Assembly: GCF_000090795.2 (NCBI RefSeq)
Contig: NW_003546269.1
Span: forward strand, 37,503-101,502
DNA: 64,000 bases
Reading direction: 5' to 3'
Source of the DNA: Amphimedon queenslandica
Lineage: Eukaryota > Porifera > Demospongiae > Haplosclerida > Niphatidae
Shown piece after piece: positions 9,580-21,706 of the stretch (its first letter is position 1; every line of letters starts with the position of its first letter). A program made the position numbers and the translations under genes. The notes under the pieces are model-generated. The model saw only the letters and a program-made list of their open reading frames with translations, had not been told where the DNA came from and ran no database searches.

Positions 9580-10879
9580 TTATGTTTTCTTTTTGGCAAC
9601 AAACATCTTCTTTTTAGCTTGTGCTGTTGGTGGATCATCACCAAAGCAAGCCTTGTCACAATTGAGTCCTTCTTCTTCCATTTTTGCCATAGTATCAGCT
9701 TTTTCTGCTGATACCCTACAAAAAGAACATTTTTATAAGCTATTAGCAAATGCACTGATAATATACTGCAGTATCACACTCTCTCTTTCTCTCTCACTTA
9801 CACTGTTGTTTCGTCCACTTCTAGTGTTTTTAGTATTACATCATTCTCTACATGTTCTCCAGGATACTCTTCCTTATGAAACAATAGCATTTTAGAACCT
9901 TTACCGACTATTATGAGGCCGCCATTCTGAAGACCATCTCCTTGCATGTTGCCTTCAATCTTGTTCCTCCTTGCCTAAACAAAGTTATACTGTTATAGCC
10001 TGTATCGGTTCATGCTGCTCACCTCCATAATAGCTTTCCTACTAACACTGCTGACTAGAGCCTTGAAGACATTCAAAAGAGTAAACCTGTTGTATACAAT
10101 AGATCATAATATGGCTGTATACAGATCTAAAAATTCAATTACACCATTGTTGAAAATAGAATTCTTAGGATGGTGTAACAGAACCTTATGCAGTGGTGGA
10201 AATGCGTCAAAGCTATAAAGTTTATCCTTCAAAAGACATTTGTATTTTGCAGAATGCTTTAAGAAAAGTCTTTTTAAAAGGTTTATGTTAAAAATGATTT
10301 AACTAGGTCATTTTGAAGCCTGCATATTCTCTAACAGTTTTTTAAGTGCATATACATGTATATGTTGTTTCTCACCTCTTAAAACCAAGACATTGATAGC
10401 AAGTCTTCTTCTCATCAACATATATGTCAACACTGTCAGGAAAAAATTTCCTTTCAATGAATTCCTCCACACCCAACATTTCCAATCCCACCGCAACCAC
10501 CTTTATGCCATGCTTAGAAAGTAATGGCTATTAAAAGGAAAGAGGAAAGTCAGTAGATGTTATTTAAGCTAATGAAACTTGCAGACATATCATAGTTAAA
10601 TGTAAATCAAGCATGCAGTTTATGCATATGCATTCATACCTCTATGATGCTGATTTTCACAGCACCAAGCCTGCACAATTGTCATCCAAAACGCCTCAGG
10701 AACATGATAACAACAGGGCCATCTTCCCAGAGGCTTCCAACTGGTATATCCTACAAGAAAGATGGAAGTCTTGATTGCAAAATCATTTACCATACCTTCT
10801 GATTAGTTCTGGCATTAAATATGGTGTTTCTGCTTATCTTCTGAAGATAATCAATTTTAGGTAGAGCAGCAGTGGCCAT
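9580..10879 (-). CDS. SELENOU: Selenoprotein U (PRXL2/FAM213 peroxiredoxin-like), in-frame UGA as selenocysteine
   Basis: Thioredoxin-fold redox protein of the PRXL2 family; vertebrate PRXL2B is a prostamide/prostaglandin F synthase. Exons 10796-10879, 10640-10750, 10376-10527, 10023-10086, 9802-9974 and 9580-9715 join in phase to 239 residues. The only interruption is one TGA at 10684-10682, codon 51, in FLRRFG-U-QLCR. This is the first position of the redox motif, Cys in human PRXL2B (RRFGCVVCR) and Sec in fish selenoprotein U. Everything after it is conserved: HGIKVVAVGLE, YVDEKKTCYQCLGFKR, EGNMQGDGLQNGGL. A SECIS follows in the 3' UTR. So the TGA is best read as Sec, not as a broken gene. 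Head to head with LZIC. Confidence 0.92.
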
Positions 10880-12183
<1,304 letters not shown>

Positions 12184-12599
12184 AAGGACAGGAACAAATA
12201 ATTTTTGTGTGATGAGACCTGTGCTTTTGATTAAAATACAAAAAAATTTCTTTACAGCCACTAGCCAAGCATTATGATACTATGCATAGGTATAATAGGA
12301 GTTACTGACTTCTTAGTTCTCATACACCATTTTGACGTAACTAACAATTTTTAAAACTACCATTTCTTCCAGCAGAAACAAACATCTTTTAACCACAAAA
12401 ACAACCATTATTAACAATAATAATAATAATAATAACAATAATATGATGAAAGATGGAAACAGTGATTTGCATCAACAACAATAATAATAATAGAACTAGT
12501 TATACAATAATAATTGAGTAGAAATAATTAAACATTATATATTTATAATGCACAGCTACTAGAGATAACCAAGGAACCATCCTTCTATAGCAGTCGTTA
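12184..12599. other. AT-rich intergenic gap between convergent LZIC and eIF5A
   Basis: Contains an AAT/AAC trinucleotide run (about 12410-12490) and polyadenylation-like AT stretches. I see no gene here. Confidence 0.6.
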
Positions 12600-13384
12600 C
12601 TATTCTTTCATGTTTTTGGTCCCCATCACTGCTTCTGTCCCCATGGCGGTCTAAAAATATATAACATTAAAAGTTGTTGCAATCATGGCAAATTGCATAG
12701 AATCTAGAAGATTTAAAAATCTGATTAAAACGCAGCTTACCACAACAGTGACCAAGAAAGAATCACCGTTGTCAAAACGAGACTTAATAGATTTACCCTC
12801 GTCACCTTCTGGAAGTTTAACATCGTCTTTTTGGTCTCCAGTATCCGTCATTAGACTAAGAAAACCATCATCAGAAATATCAATTAGCTATGGAGAGTGG
12901 GAATTAAGAGAATGAACATTACTACTGATGAACATAACGGAATTAAAATTTACAACTTAACTACAATGCATAATTATTTTAATTAATTAATGGCAAGAGA
13001 ACCACGCCCACAACCACAAACCAGCCCACACAAATAAACACGGCAAAACTTCTTCCAGTACCTGATAATCAACTCTTTTCACATGAGGCACATTCATATT
13101 GTGCGTGGACGGACATATATCTTCATACTTCTTTCCAGTAAATATATCAACACCCACCATATGCACCTGGAAGATACCATTATTTAAAAATCACGAGTCA
13201 TCTTTAAGAGCAATACCTTTGCATGGCCGTGCTTTCCGGTCTTAGAAGTAGACATTTCCATTATTTTACAGGGTTTACCCTTTAAAACAACATGCCCTCC
13301 CTTGCGCAGGGCAGAGCATTGCTGTGGGTAAGTTTCACTGGCTCCGGCATCGCCTCCTTCAAAATCTGCATCTCCCTCTGCCAT
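12600..13384 (-). CDS. EIF5A: Translation factor eIF5A
   Basis: Small factor that helps ribosomes through difficult peptide bonds and termination; carries hypusine. Exons 13217-13384, 13062-13166, 12741-12887 and 12600-12650 give 156 residues. The hypusine loop [13 protein letters not shown] puts the modified lysine at residue 51. [20 protein letters not shown] and the C-terminal OB fold ([20 protein letters not shown]) are typical. It ends [16 protein letters not shown]. Head to head with mS38, with a CCACGTGG in between at 13498-13505. Confidence 0.97.
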
Positions 13385-13530
13385 GCTTTGTTACTAAAAG
13401 GTATAAAAGATTAGTTAAAAAGACAGGGAAGAATGGCCTCACCTTTCCAGACAACGTGAAGGGGCTGTCACTGCGCATGCGCAGTAGGCTCCATTGCCCA
13501 CGTGGTGTGCCATTCAGCTCGAATTCATTC

Positions 13531-13866
13531 ATGGCTGCTCCTCGTCTCTTCAGTTGCTGTAAGAGGCTGTATGGGCCTCTTAGACTAGGGATTTGTGGCT
13601 TTGGTTCGAGGACATGTGGAGAAATTAAAAAGTTGGAATGCTCATTTTTTCAGCTTTCTTCTCCACTGAGGGCTAGTGGGTGTGGCTCCAATTTCCAACT
13701 GTCACTTAACCTTCCATTAATATTGCCATCATCACAACCCCAGGCAGTGAATGGTTATGATTGCAGCAGTGTCTTAAAGAAAAGAAAAAAGAAAATGAAG
13801 AAACACAAGTTGAGGAAATGGAGAAAGCGGATGAAATCCCTGCGAAGGAAGCTTGGCAAGATATGA
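13531..13866 (+). CDS. AURKAIP1: Mitochondrial small ribosomal subunit protein mS38 (AURKAIP1)
   Basis: Single-exon gene of 111 residues. The N-terminal part (MAAPRLFSCCKRLYGPLRLG) is basic and amphipathic, as for a mitochondrial targeting sequence, and the middle is low in conservation. The C-terminus VLKKRKKKMKKHKLRKWRKR followed by MKSLRRKLG is the mS38/COX24 signature. The frame is open upstream to 13324, but that part overlaps the eIF5A start region, so the Met at 13531 is preferred. It ends earlier than human AURKAIP1, just after the basic signature. Confidence 0.82.
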   Translation: MAAPRLFSCCKRLYGPLRLGICGFGSRTCGEIKKLECSFFQLSSPLRASGCGSNFQLSLNLPLILPSSQPQAVNGYDCSSVLKKRKKKMKKHKLRKWRKRMKSLRRKLGKI

Positions 13867-14295
13867 ACACTGATACAATGTTATTCTACCATATTTGGAG
13901 ATGGTTTTTAAATCATATTCATTGTTATAACAATAGTACACACATAGTGCTCTAGTTAACAATTGTTATAGCAAGTAGAGTGCAGAGTACCAGATTACAC
14001 AATGAAAATGTAACAATGATACATCATACATGTAACACTAATGAAACAATAACAGCAATGGCAATAATAAGTTATATAATAGAATGGTAGAGTCTTGTCT
14101 ATGAATAGGTTAATTATATATATATATACACAAGTAATAGCGATACATGTGAAGTCGTTAAGCTCAAGTTCTCAACACAAATATTAAACATTAAACTATG
14201 TACATAACAATGTTAAGTGGAATGGAGATAGTTGAGTTGGTGATTAGAGAGACAGAGGAAAGGAGAGTAAAAAAGGAGTGAAGGATATTGGAAAT
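13867..14295. other. AT-rich gap between convergent genes
   Basis: Includes a short TA/TATATA run near 14118 and many poly(A)-signal-like motifs. I see no coding potential or RNA gene. Confidence 0.6.
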
Positions 14296-14695
14296 TTACA
14301 GCTCTTCGTTTGTTATGTATATATTTCCTTCGCTCTCTGGGGAATACTGGAACAAACGAACACCATAAAGAGATCTCTTGTTATCTTCCGACCGGGACTC
14401 TGGTAACTATTAAGAGAAACACAAAATGTTACAAGCCATGATACCACATGATACTCACATTTGCTTCCTCTACTGTAATTTCAACAAAATCTTCATAATC
14501 CTCAAAATTAGGTATACTATCAGGAACTTTAGGTGGGCCAGACTTTGGGTTCTGTTTTTTACTTCTATCAGGCTCTTTGGGAGTGCTCTTGTCCCTCTGG
14601 CTCCCGTCCAGTACAAGCTCTATCAAGACAAAGTCGTCGTCAATTTCTTCTTCTTCTAGGGATGGAGGCTGTTGCACTGCCGCCGCTGTAGCCAT
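14296..14695 (-). CDS. Small acidic protein of unknown function
   Basis: Two exons, 14459-14695 and 14296-14406, join in phase 0 to 115 residues. It begins MATAAAVQQPPSLEEEEIDD, continues DDFVLIELVLDG, has a Lys/Pro-rich middle (RSKKQNPKSGPPKVPDS), then FEDYEDFVEITVEEANLPES, and ends SLYGVRLFQYSPESEGNIYI-TNEEL. The acidic start followed by FVLIEL faintly recalls GTF3C6 (a TFIIIC subunit), but I do not recognise the family. The clean splice and codon structure make a real gene likely. Confidence 0.6.
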
Positions 14696-14902
14696 GTCCT
14701 TATGACCTCTTTAACTGATGTTTCTTTTCAGTTTTGACCTGTAGTGTAGTCGCCCTGCCCTGCTGAATAAGCCAGGCATGAAGTTGACTTTTTACAAGTT
14801 CAGCTGAGATGAGCCACGCCTATTTTGCTGCACATGCAGTACACGTGATAATGAATAACTTAATGTGTGAGACATGTAATTCATGTAATTACAATTTAAA
14901 AA

Positions 14903-15343
14903 TTAAAATTGCTTTCTTTCTACTACTTTTTTCCAATGTATGTCACAATTATTAGATATGCCATAGTTTGCAAGTTTGTCATCAAGTTTAGACAGCCTGT
15001 GTTGTCCGTAGAAAAGAGAATAAGTCTTCCAGACATAACCCCAGCTAACGAAAGTAGTCCTCCCCTCCTTCTTGAGTCTTCTGACCGTCTCATTCTCTAC
15101 ACTCTTCCTTAGTTCATGGACAGTTGCTCCTTGTAAAACAATGACAGGAAAACTTGTGTTGTCAAGTTTTTGTACATTAAGAGTCATAGCACGTCCTTGC
15201 TCGAGGGCTAAACGGGACTGAACCTCATCTAATGATATCTCTGGAGACAGGTCTTTTAGAAAAGGATCTTTTAGGATGTTTTGGATCAGCTCTTTCACGT
15301 CTTTCATGACATCCAAGTGAGAGGTTTCATCCATTGTCAACAC
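14903..15343 (-). CDS. SNRNP25: U11/U12 snRNP 25 kDa protein (minor spliceosome)
   Basis: Subunit of the U11/U12 di-snRNP that recognises U12-type introns; ubiquitin-like fold. Single exon of 146 residues from the first Met (MLTMDETSH) or 143 from the second. Family blocks: LSPEISLDEVQSRLALEQGR and AMTLNVQKLD, then FPVIVLQGATVHELRKSV, and FVSWGYVWKTYSLF, which matches ISWSYVWRTYHL of the human protein, followed by KLANYGISNNCDIHWKK. Its presence implies the host has a working minor spliceosome. It is head to head with CDKAL1, 57 bp apart. Confidence 0.92.
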   Translation of the reverse strand: MLTMDETSHLDVMKDVKELIQNILKDPFLKDLSPEISLDEVQSRLALEQGRAMTLNVQKLDNTSFPVIVLQGATVHELRKSVENETVRRLKKEGRTTFVSWGYVWKTYSLFYGQHRLSKLDDKLANYGISNNCDIHWKKVVERKQF

Positions 15344-15400
15344 AATGTTCCACGTGGTTTACGTGAACGGAGTTTTACGACTAAAGTACGGACTCTAAAC
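15344..15400. promoter_or_regulatory. 57-bp divergent promoter with CCACGTGG
   Basis: Sits between the SNRNP25 and CDKAL1 start codons. CCACGTGG spans 15350-15357. The role is inferred from position. Confidence 0.5.
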
Positions 15401-18400
15401 ATGGCTGATGGTGATGGTGAGAATTGTAGCTCTAATTGCAGAGAAGAGGAAGCGTTTCCTGACATTGAAGACCTCATTCCGTCTTCTGAAGAGCCTAGGG
15501 AATCCTCTAGAGCCACTAGAGGCGTTCTTCCTCGCGCTTTGAGGCGAAACAATGGCCCCAACCTTGTTGCTGAAGGTGACAGCTTCATCCCAGGCAGTCA
15601 GAGCATCTACATAAAGACCTGGGGCTGCTCTCATAATACTAGCGATGGAGAGTACATGGCAGGACTGCTAGCAGCTGAAGGATACACTATTACTGGTACG
15701 ATGCATTCTAGTTATTTTTAACCCTTAATTTAGGCCAGATTGGCCACACCCACTAATTAATCAATATAGAAATTAATTTTAAAATTCTTTTTTTTCGAAT
15801 TCCTTTTTCAGACTCACCATTGGACGCTCACGTGTGGCTACTAAACAGCTGCACTGTGAAAGGTCCAAGTGAAGATGGTTTCAAAAGCGCCATCAAGAAA
15901 GGAAAGGAACTCAACAAGACCCTTGTGGTTGCCGGGTGCGTCCCCCAGGGACAGAAAGACCTTGACGAAATAAAGGACATTTCTGCCGTGGGTGTCAAAC
16001 AGATTGATCGTATAGTTGAAGTGGTGGAGGGAGCTTTAAAGGGAGGAACCGTTAGGCTGTTTGGGACAAAGAGAGGGAGTGGGCGTCAGTTAGCCGGACC
16101 GAGTCTGGAGCTACCAAAAATCAGGAAGAATCCTTTAGTGGAAATAATACCAATCAATTCGGGGTAATCAATTAATTAATTAATCAATTCAGGGTAATCA
16201 ATTAATTAATTAATAATTATAATCATTATTATTTATATAATGATAGTTGATGTACAGTAAATCTTTAAGTGGAATTTTAGGCTTCTATTTACTATCTTAA
16301 ACTTTTAAACAGGCCTCTGTTTGAAGGTTCTACTATACATGTACATGTACGTTGTTTTTTGAATATGTATTATATCTGTTTATTTTTAATATAATGAATC
16401 TCTTTATTTGCAGCTGTCTTAATCACTGTACTTATTGTAAGACAAAGCACTCTCGAGGTAATCTCGCTAGTTATTATCCGCAAGAAATAATCTCAAGAGC
16501 TACTCAAGCTTTTGAAGAAGGCGTGGTCGAAATATGGCTAACGAGCGAAGACACTGGTGCATACGGCCGGGATATAGGCGTGACTTTACCCGAGTTGCTA
16601 TGGCAACTTGTTGAGGTGATGCCGGAAGGTTCTATGCTTCGTATTGGAATGACAAACCCACCGTACATAATGGAACACCTGGAGGTAATGATTAATAACT
16701 GCTTTTATTATAAATATCTGATACATATTGATGTAGTTATGCTGTGTAGCAAGTTTGAGCTGATTCTGACTTCTATTTTCTGAGTTACGGCCATATAAAA
16801 AATGGGCCAAAATCTTTAAAAATCCCAGTACTATAGCCCATGGTTTTTTCCAAATAATGACCAAAAAATCACTCTGATACATATTGATGTACTTATGTTG
16901 AGTAGCAAGTTTGAGCTGATTCCGACTTGAATTTTTCAAGTTACAGCCATTTTAAAAATGGGCCAAAATCTGAAAAAATCCCTGTACTATAGCCCATGGT
17001 TTTTTCCGAAAAATGGCCAAAAAAATCACCCCCAATTTTTATTACATTTTCTGATACATATTGATGTACTTATGTTGAGTAGCAAGTTTGAGCTGATTCC
17101 GACTTGAATTTTTCAAGTTACAGCCATTTTAAAAATGGGCCAAAATCTGAAAAAATCCCTGTACTATAGCCCATGGTTTTTTCCGAAAAATGGCCAAAAA
17201 ATCACCCCCAATTTTTATCACATTTTCTGATACATATTGATGTACTTATGCTGTGTAGCAAGTTTGAGCTGATTTCGACTTGACTTTTTCAAGTTACAGC
17301 CATTTTAAAAATGGGCCAAAGTCTGAAAAAATCCCTGTACTATAGCCCATGAAAAATGGCCAAAAAATGACACCCAATTTTTATTACATTTTCTGATACA
17401 TATTGATGTACTTATACTGTGTAGCAAGTTTGAGCTGATTCCGACTTGAATTTTTCAAGTTACAGCCATTTTAAAAATGGGCCAAAATCTGAAAAAATCC
17501 CTGTAGCCCATGGTTTTTTCCGAAAAATGGCCAAAAAATCACCCCCAATTTTTATCACATTTTCTGATACATATTGATGTACTTATGCTGTGTAGCAAGT
17601 TTGAGCTGATTTCGACTTGAATTTTTCAAGTTACAGCCATTTTAAAAATGGGCCAAAGTCTAAAAAAATCTCTGTACTATAGCCCATGAAAAATGGCCAA
17701 AAAATCACACCCAATTTTTATTACATTTTCTGATACATATTGATGTACTTATACTGTGTAGCAAGTTTGAGCTGATTCCGACTTGAATTTTTCAAGTTAC
17801 AGCCATTTTAAAAATGGGCCAAAATCTGAAAAAATCCCTGTACTATAGCCCATGGTTTTTTCAGAAAAATGGCCAAAAAATCACTCCCAATTTTTATTAC
17901 ATTTTCTGATACATATTGATGTACTTATATTGAGTAGCAAGTTTGAGCTGATTCCGACTTAAATTTTTAAAGTTACGGCCATTTTAAAAAATGGGCCAAA
18001 ATCTGAAAAAAATCCCTGTACTATAGCCCATGAAAAATGGCCAAAAAATCACTCCCAATTTTTATTACCTTTTCTAATACATATTGATGCACTTATGCTG
18101 TGTAGAAAGTTTGAGCTAATTCCGACTTCAATTTTTAAAGTTACCGCCATTTTTTTAAATGGGCCAAAATCTGAAAAAATCCCTGTACTATAGCCCATGG
18201 TTTTTTCAGAAAAATGACCAAAAAATTACCCCCAATTTTTATTACATTTTCTGATACATATTGATGTACTTATACTGTGTAGCAAGTTTGAGCTGATTCA
18301 GACTTAAATTTTTAAAGTTACCGCCATTTTTTAAAATAGACCAATTTCTGAAAAAATCCCTGTACTATAACCCATAGTTTTTCCAAAAAATGGCCAAAAA

Positions 18401-19913
18401 ATCACCCCCAATTTTTATTACATTTTCTGATGCATATTGATGTACTTATGCTGTGTAGAAAGTTTAAGCTGATTTAGACTTAAATTTTTAAAGTTACCGC
18501 CATTTTTTTAAATAGGCCAATTTCTGAAAAAATCCCTGTACTTTAGCCCATGGTTTTTTCCAAAAAATGGCCAAAAAATCACCCCCAATTTTTATTACAT
18601 TTTCTGATGCATATTGATGTACTTATGCTGCGTAGGAAGTTTGAGCTGATTTAGACTTAAATTTTTAAAGTTACCGCCATTTTTTAAAAATAGGCCAATT
18701 TCTGAAAAAATCCCTGTACTATAGCCCATGGTTTTTTCCGAAAAATGGCCAAAAAATCACCCCCAATTTTTATTACATTTTCTGATACTTTAAACCTTCT
18801 TGGGAGAGAATTTTACATTTAAATTACATTTGCATGAACACGTTCTAGGCTCCTAACTTGTGATAAATGGTTTTTATTTTTTGTAGGAAATGGCAAAGAT
18901 CTTGTCCCATCCACGAGTGTATTCATTCCTTCACGTTCCGGTCCAATCTGGCTCTGATGCTGTACTGGGAGAAATGAAGAGAGAATACACCATCAAACAG
19001 TTTAGGAAAGTAGTGGATTATCTAAAAGAACAGTTGAGTAGAGAGGGAAGGTCTTTCTTTATATTATTACATTTCTTTACCATCTTAGAGTTCCTGGTGT
19101 TACCATAGCTACAGACGTCATATGTGGGTTTCCAACTGAAACTGAAGAAGTACTATATTTATTTATTTATTATTAATTAATTAATTTTTATTTATTTGAT
19201 AGGATTTCAGTGAGACTCTTTCTCTCGTTAATGAGTATAAGTTCCCTTCATTGTTTATTAATCAGTTTTATCCACGGCCTGGGACTCCAGCTGCTAAAAT
19301 GAAACGAATACCAACAAATGAAGTACATTATCATTATTATTATTATTATTATTATTTAATTTTTGCAATTTCACCACTATTATTATGTATATTTTTGTAT
19401 CATTGTTGTTATTATTATTTACATGTAATGTTGTTGTTGTTATTAGGTAAAGAACAGGTCTCGGAAATTAACGGAATTATTCCATTCCTATACTCCATAC
19501 TCTAAACGTGTGGGCGGGATTGAGACCATACTCGTCACAGAAATGTCACATGACAAGCGTTATTATGTTGGACACACTAAGTACTATGAACAGGTGGGCT
19601 GGCAAATGGGTGGAGCTAAAAGACATGTACTTTTATATAATTTCGTTTTTAGGTGCTAGTTCCACAGTATAAAGAACTCATGGGGAAAATGGCGCTTGTT
19701 AAGATAGTATCGACTGGGAAGCATTTCATGATGGGAGAGATAATAGACGTATTGCGTTTACCTTCTGATAGCGTCATAAATGATGGTGATAAATCTTTTG
19801 GGAAGATTAGTACCAGTAATAAGATGTTAGGACTAATATTGATAGTGATGATAGTACTGGTGTTGTATAGACTCCCTCACATTATAGCTGTGTTTCATAA
19901 ACTGTACATTTAG
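15401..19913 (+). CDS. CDKAL1: CDKAL1 tRNA-t6A37 methylthiotransferase
   Basis: Radical-SAM enzyme that turns t6A37 of tRNA-Lys(UUU) into ms2t6A; ER membrane. Eight exons, 15401-15695, 15812-16163, 16414-16684, 18887-19032, 19089-19149, 19203-19322, 19447-19593 and 19653-19913, give 550 residues (human 579). The N-terminal MTTase domain has [22 protein letters not shown] and VAGCVPQG, the three cluster cysteines. The radical-SAM motif is [15 protein letters not shown], followed by [17 protein letters not shown]. The exon 4/5 join was set at the GTTGAG donor (19033), giving [19 protein letters not shown] domain and a C-terminal transmembrane anchor ([15 protein letters not shown]) end the protein. 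Intron 3 is 2.2 kb and almost wholly repeat array. Confidence 0.96.
16700..18790 (+). repeat. Tandem array, intronic repeat subfamily A (about 12 copies)
   Basis: Monomers of about 166-177 bp, spaced by the marker ATATTGATGTACTTAT at about 16882, 17059, 17235, 17401, 17572, 17738 and 17914, then on to 18785. Each holds GCAAGTTTGAGCTGATTCCG, AAGTTAC(A/C)GCCATTTT, and CTGTACTATAGCCCATGG, followed by a run of ATGGCCAAAAAATCAC. Copies are closely alike, and some lack the GGTTTTTTCC segment. The array fills CDKAL1 intron 3. It shares the core layout with subfamily B elsewhere, but has CTATAGCCCATGG in place of the full palindrome. Confidence 0.9.
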
Positions 19914-20129
19914 AAGGAGCAAGCGTCCATTTTTATCATAAAAATACTCAATTGTCATTAATTTTTCATAATTTACATGTCAGTAACAGCATATGAATTG
20001 ACTGAAAACAGTTTAAACAAATAAAAGTAAACAATCAACACTTCATGTATATGCAACAAGTAACATGGGGAACAACAAGTATAGGAAGGAGAATAATAAT
20101 AATAGTCAAAAAATCATTTTTAACATGGC

Positions 20130-21056
20130 TTAGTCCCTTTTCTTCTCATCTTCATCAAATTGGACATTAATGAATGGTATAAGATTATCAATGAACCATT
20201 GCTCAGTGAACTTCAAATGATCAAAAGGAGCTCCAAGGAAATGAAGCCGACCGGTATCATTGAGAGTCTTCAATCCTAAGAGGTCATTCTTGTAAAGGTC
20301 ACTGTCAAATAAAGTATAAGTCTCGACTGCTTGTCCCGGCTTATAAAACCCAAACCATTCGCTCTCTCTCGGCTGCACCATTTCATCCTCAAGAAACTTT
20401 ACCAGTATAAGGTTTTTCAAAGTGAGGAGTCGTAACTTGTAGTTTGGGTTGTAGGTATTCTCTTGATTGAGGTCGGGAAGGAAGACGCATTTCTTCTTAT
20501 ACTCATCCTCGTTCAGGGGGTCGTGCCAATATTGGGCCTGCACTAAAATGTCTTGTACTAACTTGTTATAAGCTCCGATATTGAGGAGGCGTCTCATTTC
20601 ATTGCAAAGCGTTACGTTAGTACCTATGCACCTTGGGAAACCGTACACCCCCTGGTGCTGGCCCCCGACCGAAATGAGATTTCGGACGGTGACGTTGGGG
20701 CACTGCTGTACAAGACCCCTTAGAAATTGGCCCCCTTGGGAAAACCCAATTACATTAAAGCCCTGCTGGAGTTTAGGATTAGCCGAAAGATTCTTGCAAA
20801 CTATATCAATCTGCTTCTCAGCTCCCATGAAAAACCCGTTCAGCTCATCATCGGATATGCTGTTTCCTATCTCAATGGATTGCACGTATATTCCAGGGAC
20901 CTGCTTCTCTACCAGCTTCATGAGGGCGCCCATACTGAAGGGAAAGCAGCAAGTGTCGCCCATACCGTGCCACATTACCAGTGGGACTGGATCTGCCAGC
21001 ACTGGGGCAGAAGCAAGAAGAAGAGAGGAGAGAAACAGGACAAACATGTCGACCAT
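20130..21056 (-). CDS. PPT1: Palmitoyl-protein thioesterase 1
   Basis: Lysosomal hydrolase that removes palmitate from cysteines during protein turnover. One uninterrupted exon of 308 residues, the human length being 306. Residues 1-21 are a signal peptide (MVDMFVLFLSSLLLASAPVLA). The oxyanion region is PLVMWHGMGDTCC, the nucleophile is S106 in VIGFSQGGQFLRG, D224 lies in VKFLEDEMVQP, and H280 is in GAPFDHLKF. N-glycosylation sites include NVTV and NVTL. The absence of introns is unusual here, where neighbours have many; it may be an old retrocopy or a lineage with complete intron loss. A TCACGTGA lies 17 bp before the start (21072-21079), like the CLEAR sites of lysosomal genes. Confidence 0.97.
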   Translation of the reverse strand: MVDMFVLFLSSLLLASAPVLADPVPLVMWHGMGDTCCFPFSMGALMKLVEKQVPGIYVQSIEIGNSISDDELNGFFMGAEKQIDIVCKNLSANPKLQQGFNVIGFSQGGQFLRGLVQQCPNVTVRNLISVGGQHQGVYGFPRCIGTNVTLCNEMRRLLNIGAYNKLVQDILVQAQYWHDPLNEDEYKKKCVFLPDLNQENTYNPNYKLRLLTLKNLILVKFLEDEMVQPRESEWFGFYKPGQAVETYTLFDSDLYKNDLLGLKTLNDTGRLHFLGAPFDHLKFTEQWFIDNLIPFINVQFDEDEKKRD

Positions 21057-21706
21057 TGATTCACCTTTTTATCACGTGAAAATTTACTGAAGAAATCAAA
21101 TGAAATTTGTACGTGTACGGAGACAGTAGTTTGTAGATAGTGTACGGACATATTCGGAATATCAAACCACTCCTCTGGCCCCGCCCTTTTAGTGATTTTA
21201 TGCTTCCAAAAATCAAAAATCCTGCAAGCTAAATGTGACCATGACTGTGCACCAGTTGTCAAATGCAGTGGCTTTCTGTATTATGGATGGGGTTTCATTT
21301 GCCTAAGCCCAATATGGGCTGGACTAATCAATGTGAGTGGGCGTTCAATGAAAGGGTGGAGCTCAATTACTAGATTGTGCAACTTTAGATCTATTATTAT
21401 TCTTTTAAAATTATTTTTATTCTTTTAAAATTAGCTTATTATTGCTTTTACCATAATTACTGATGATTTGATGTTTATAGACTTTGATCTCTCTTTCCTC
21501 CCTTGCTGCTGTTACCCACACTACATGAATTTCATTAAAAATTAAATCATTCATTTGAGAACCAATCCTGCACCCTCTCAGCCATATCTATATAAATACC
21601 ATACAACTTAGGCTCTACATATTTTGTCTTGCTGTTAATCTGCCCCAGTCTTTCTTTTCTTTGCAGTTCTCATTCAAATTGAAGCAGCAGCAGCAGCAAT
21701 ATATGT
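21057..21706. other. Intergenic region between PPT1 and the first Frizzled-like gene
   Basis: Divergent arrangement, 650 bp. Contains the TCACGTGA near PPT1 and a TATAAATAC stretch about 110 bp before the Frizzled-like start (near 21590). No further gene seen. Confidence 0.55.

Noticed and set aside
10640-10750. Reading the PRXL2 gene as a pseudogene because of the in-frame TGA
   Set aside because: It is the only stop, lies exactly at the family's Sec/Cys position, flanking exons are intact and in phase, and a SECIS follows.
16598-16939. 113-codon minus-strand frame at the CDKAL1 exon 3/intron 3 boundary
   Set aside because: It runs from exon antisense into the satellite array, where the repeat monomers keep it open.
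20581-21090. 169-codon plus-strand frame
   Set aside because: Shadow of PPT1 on the other strand.
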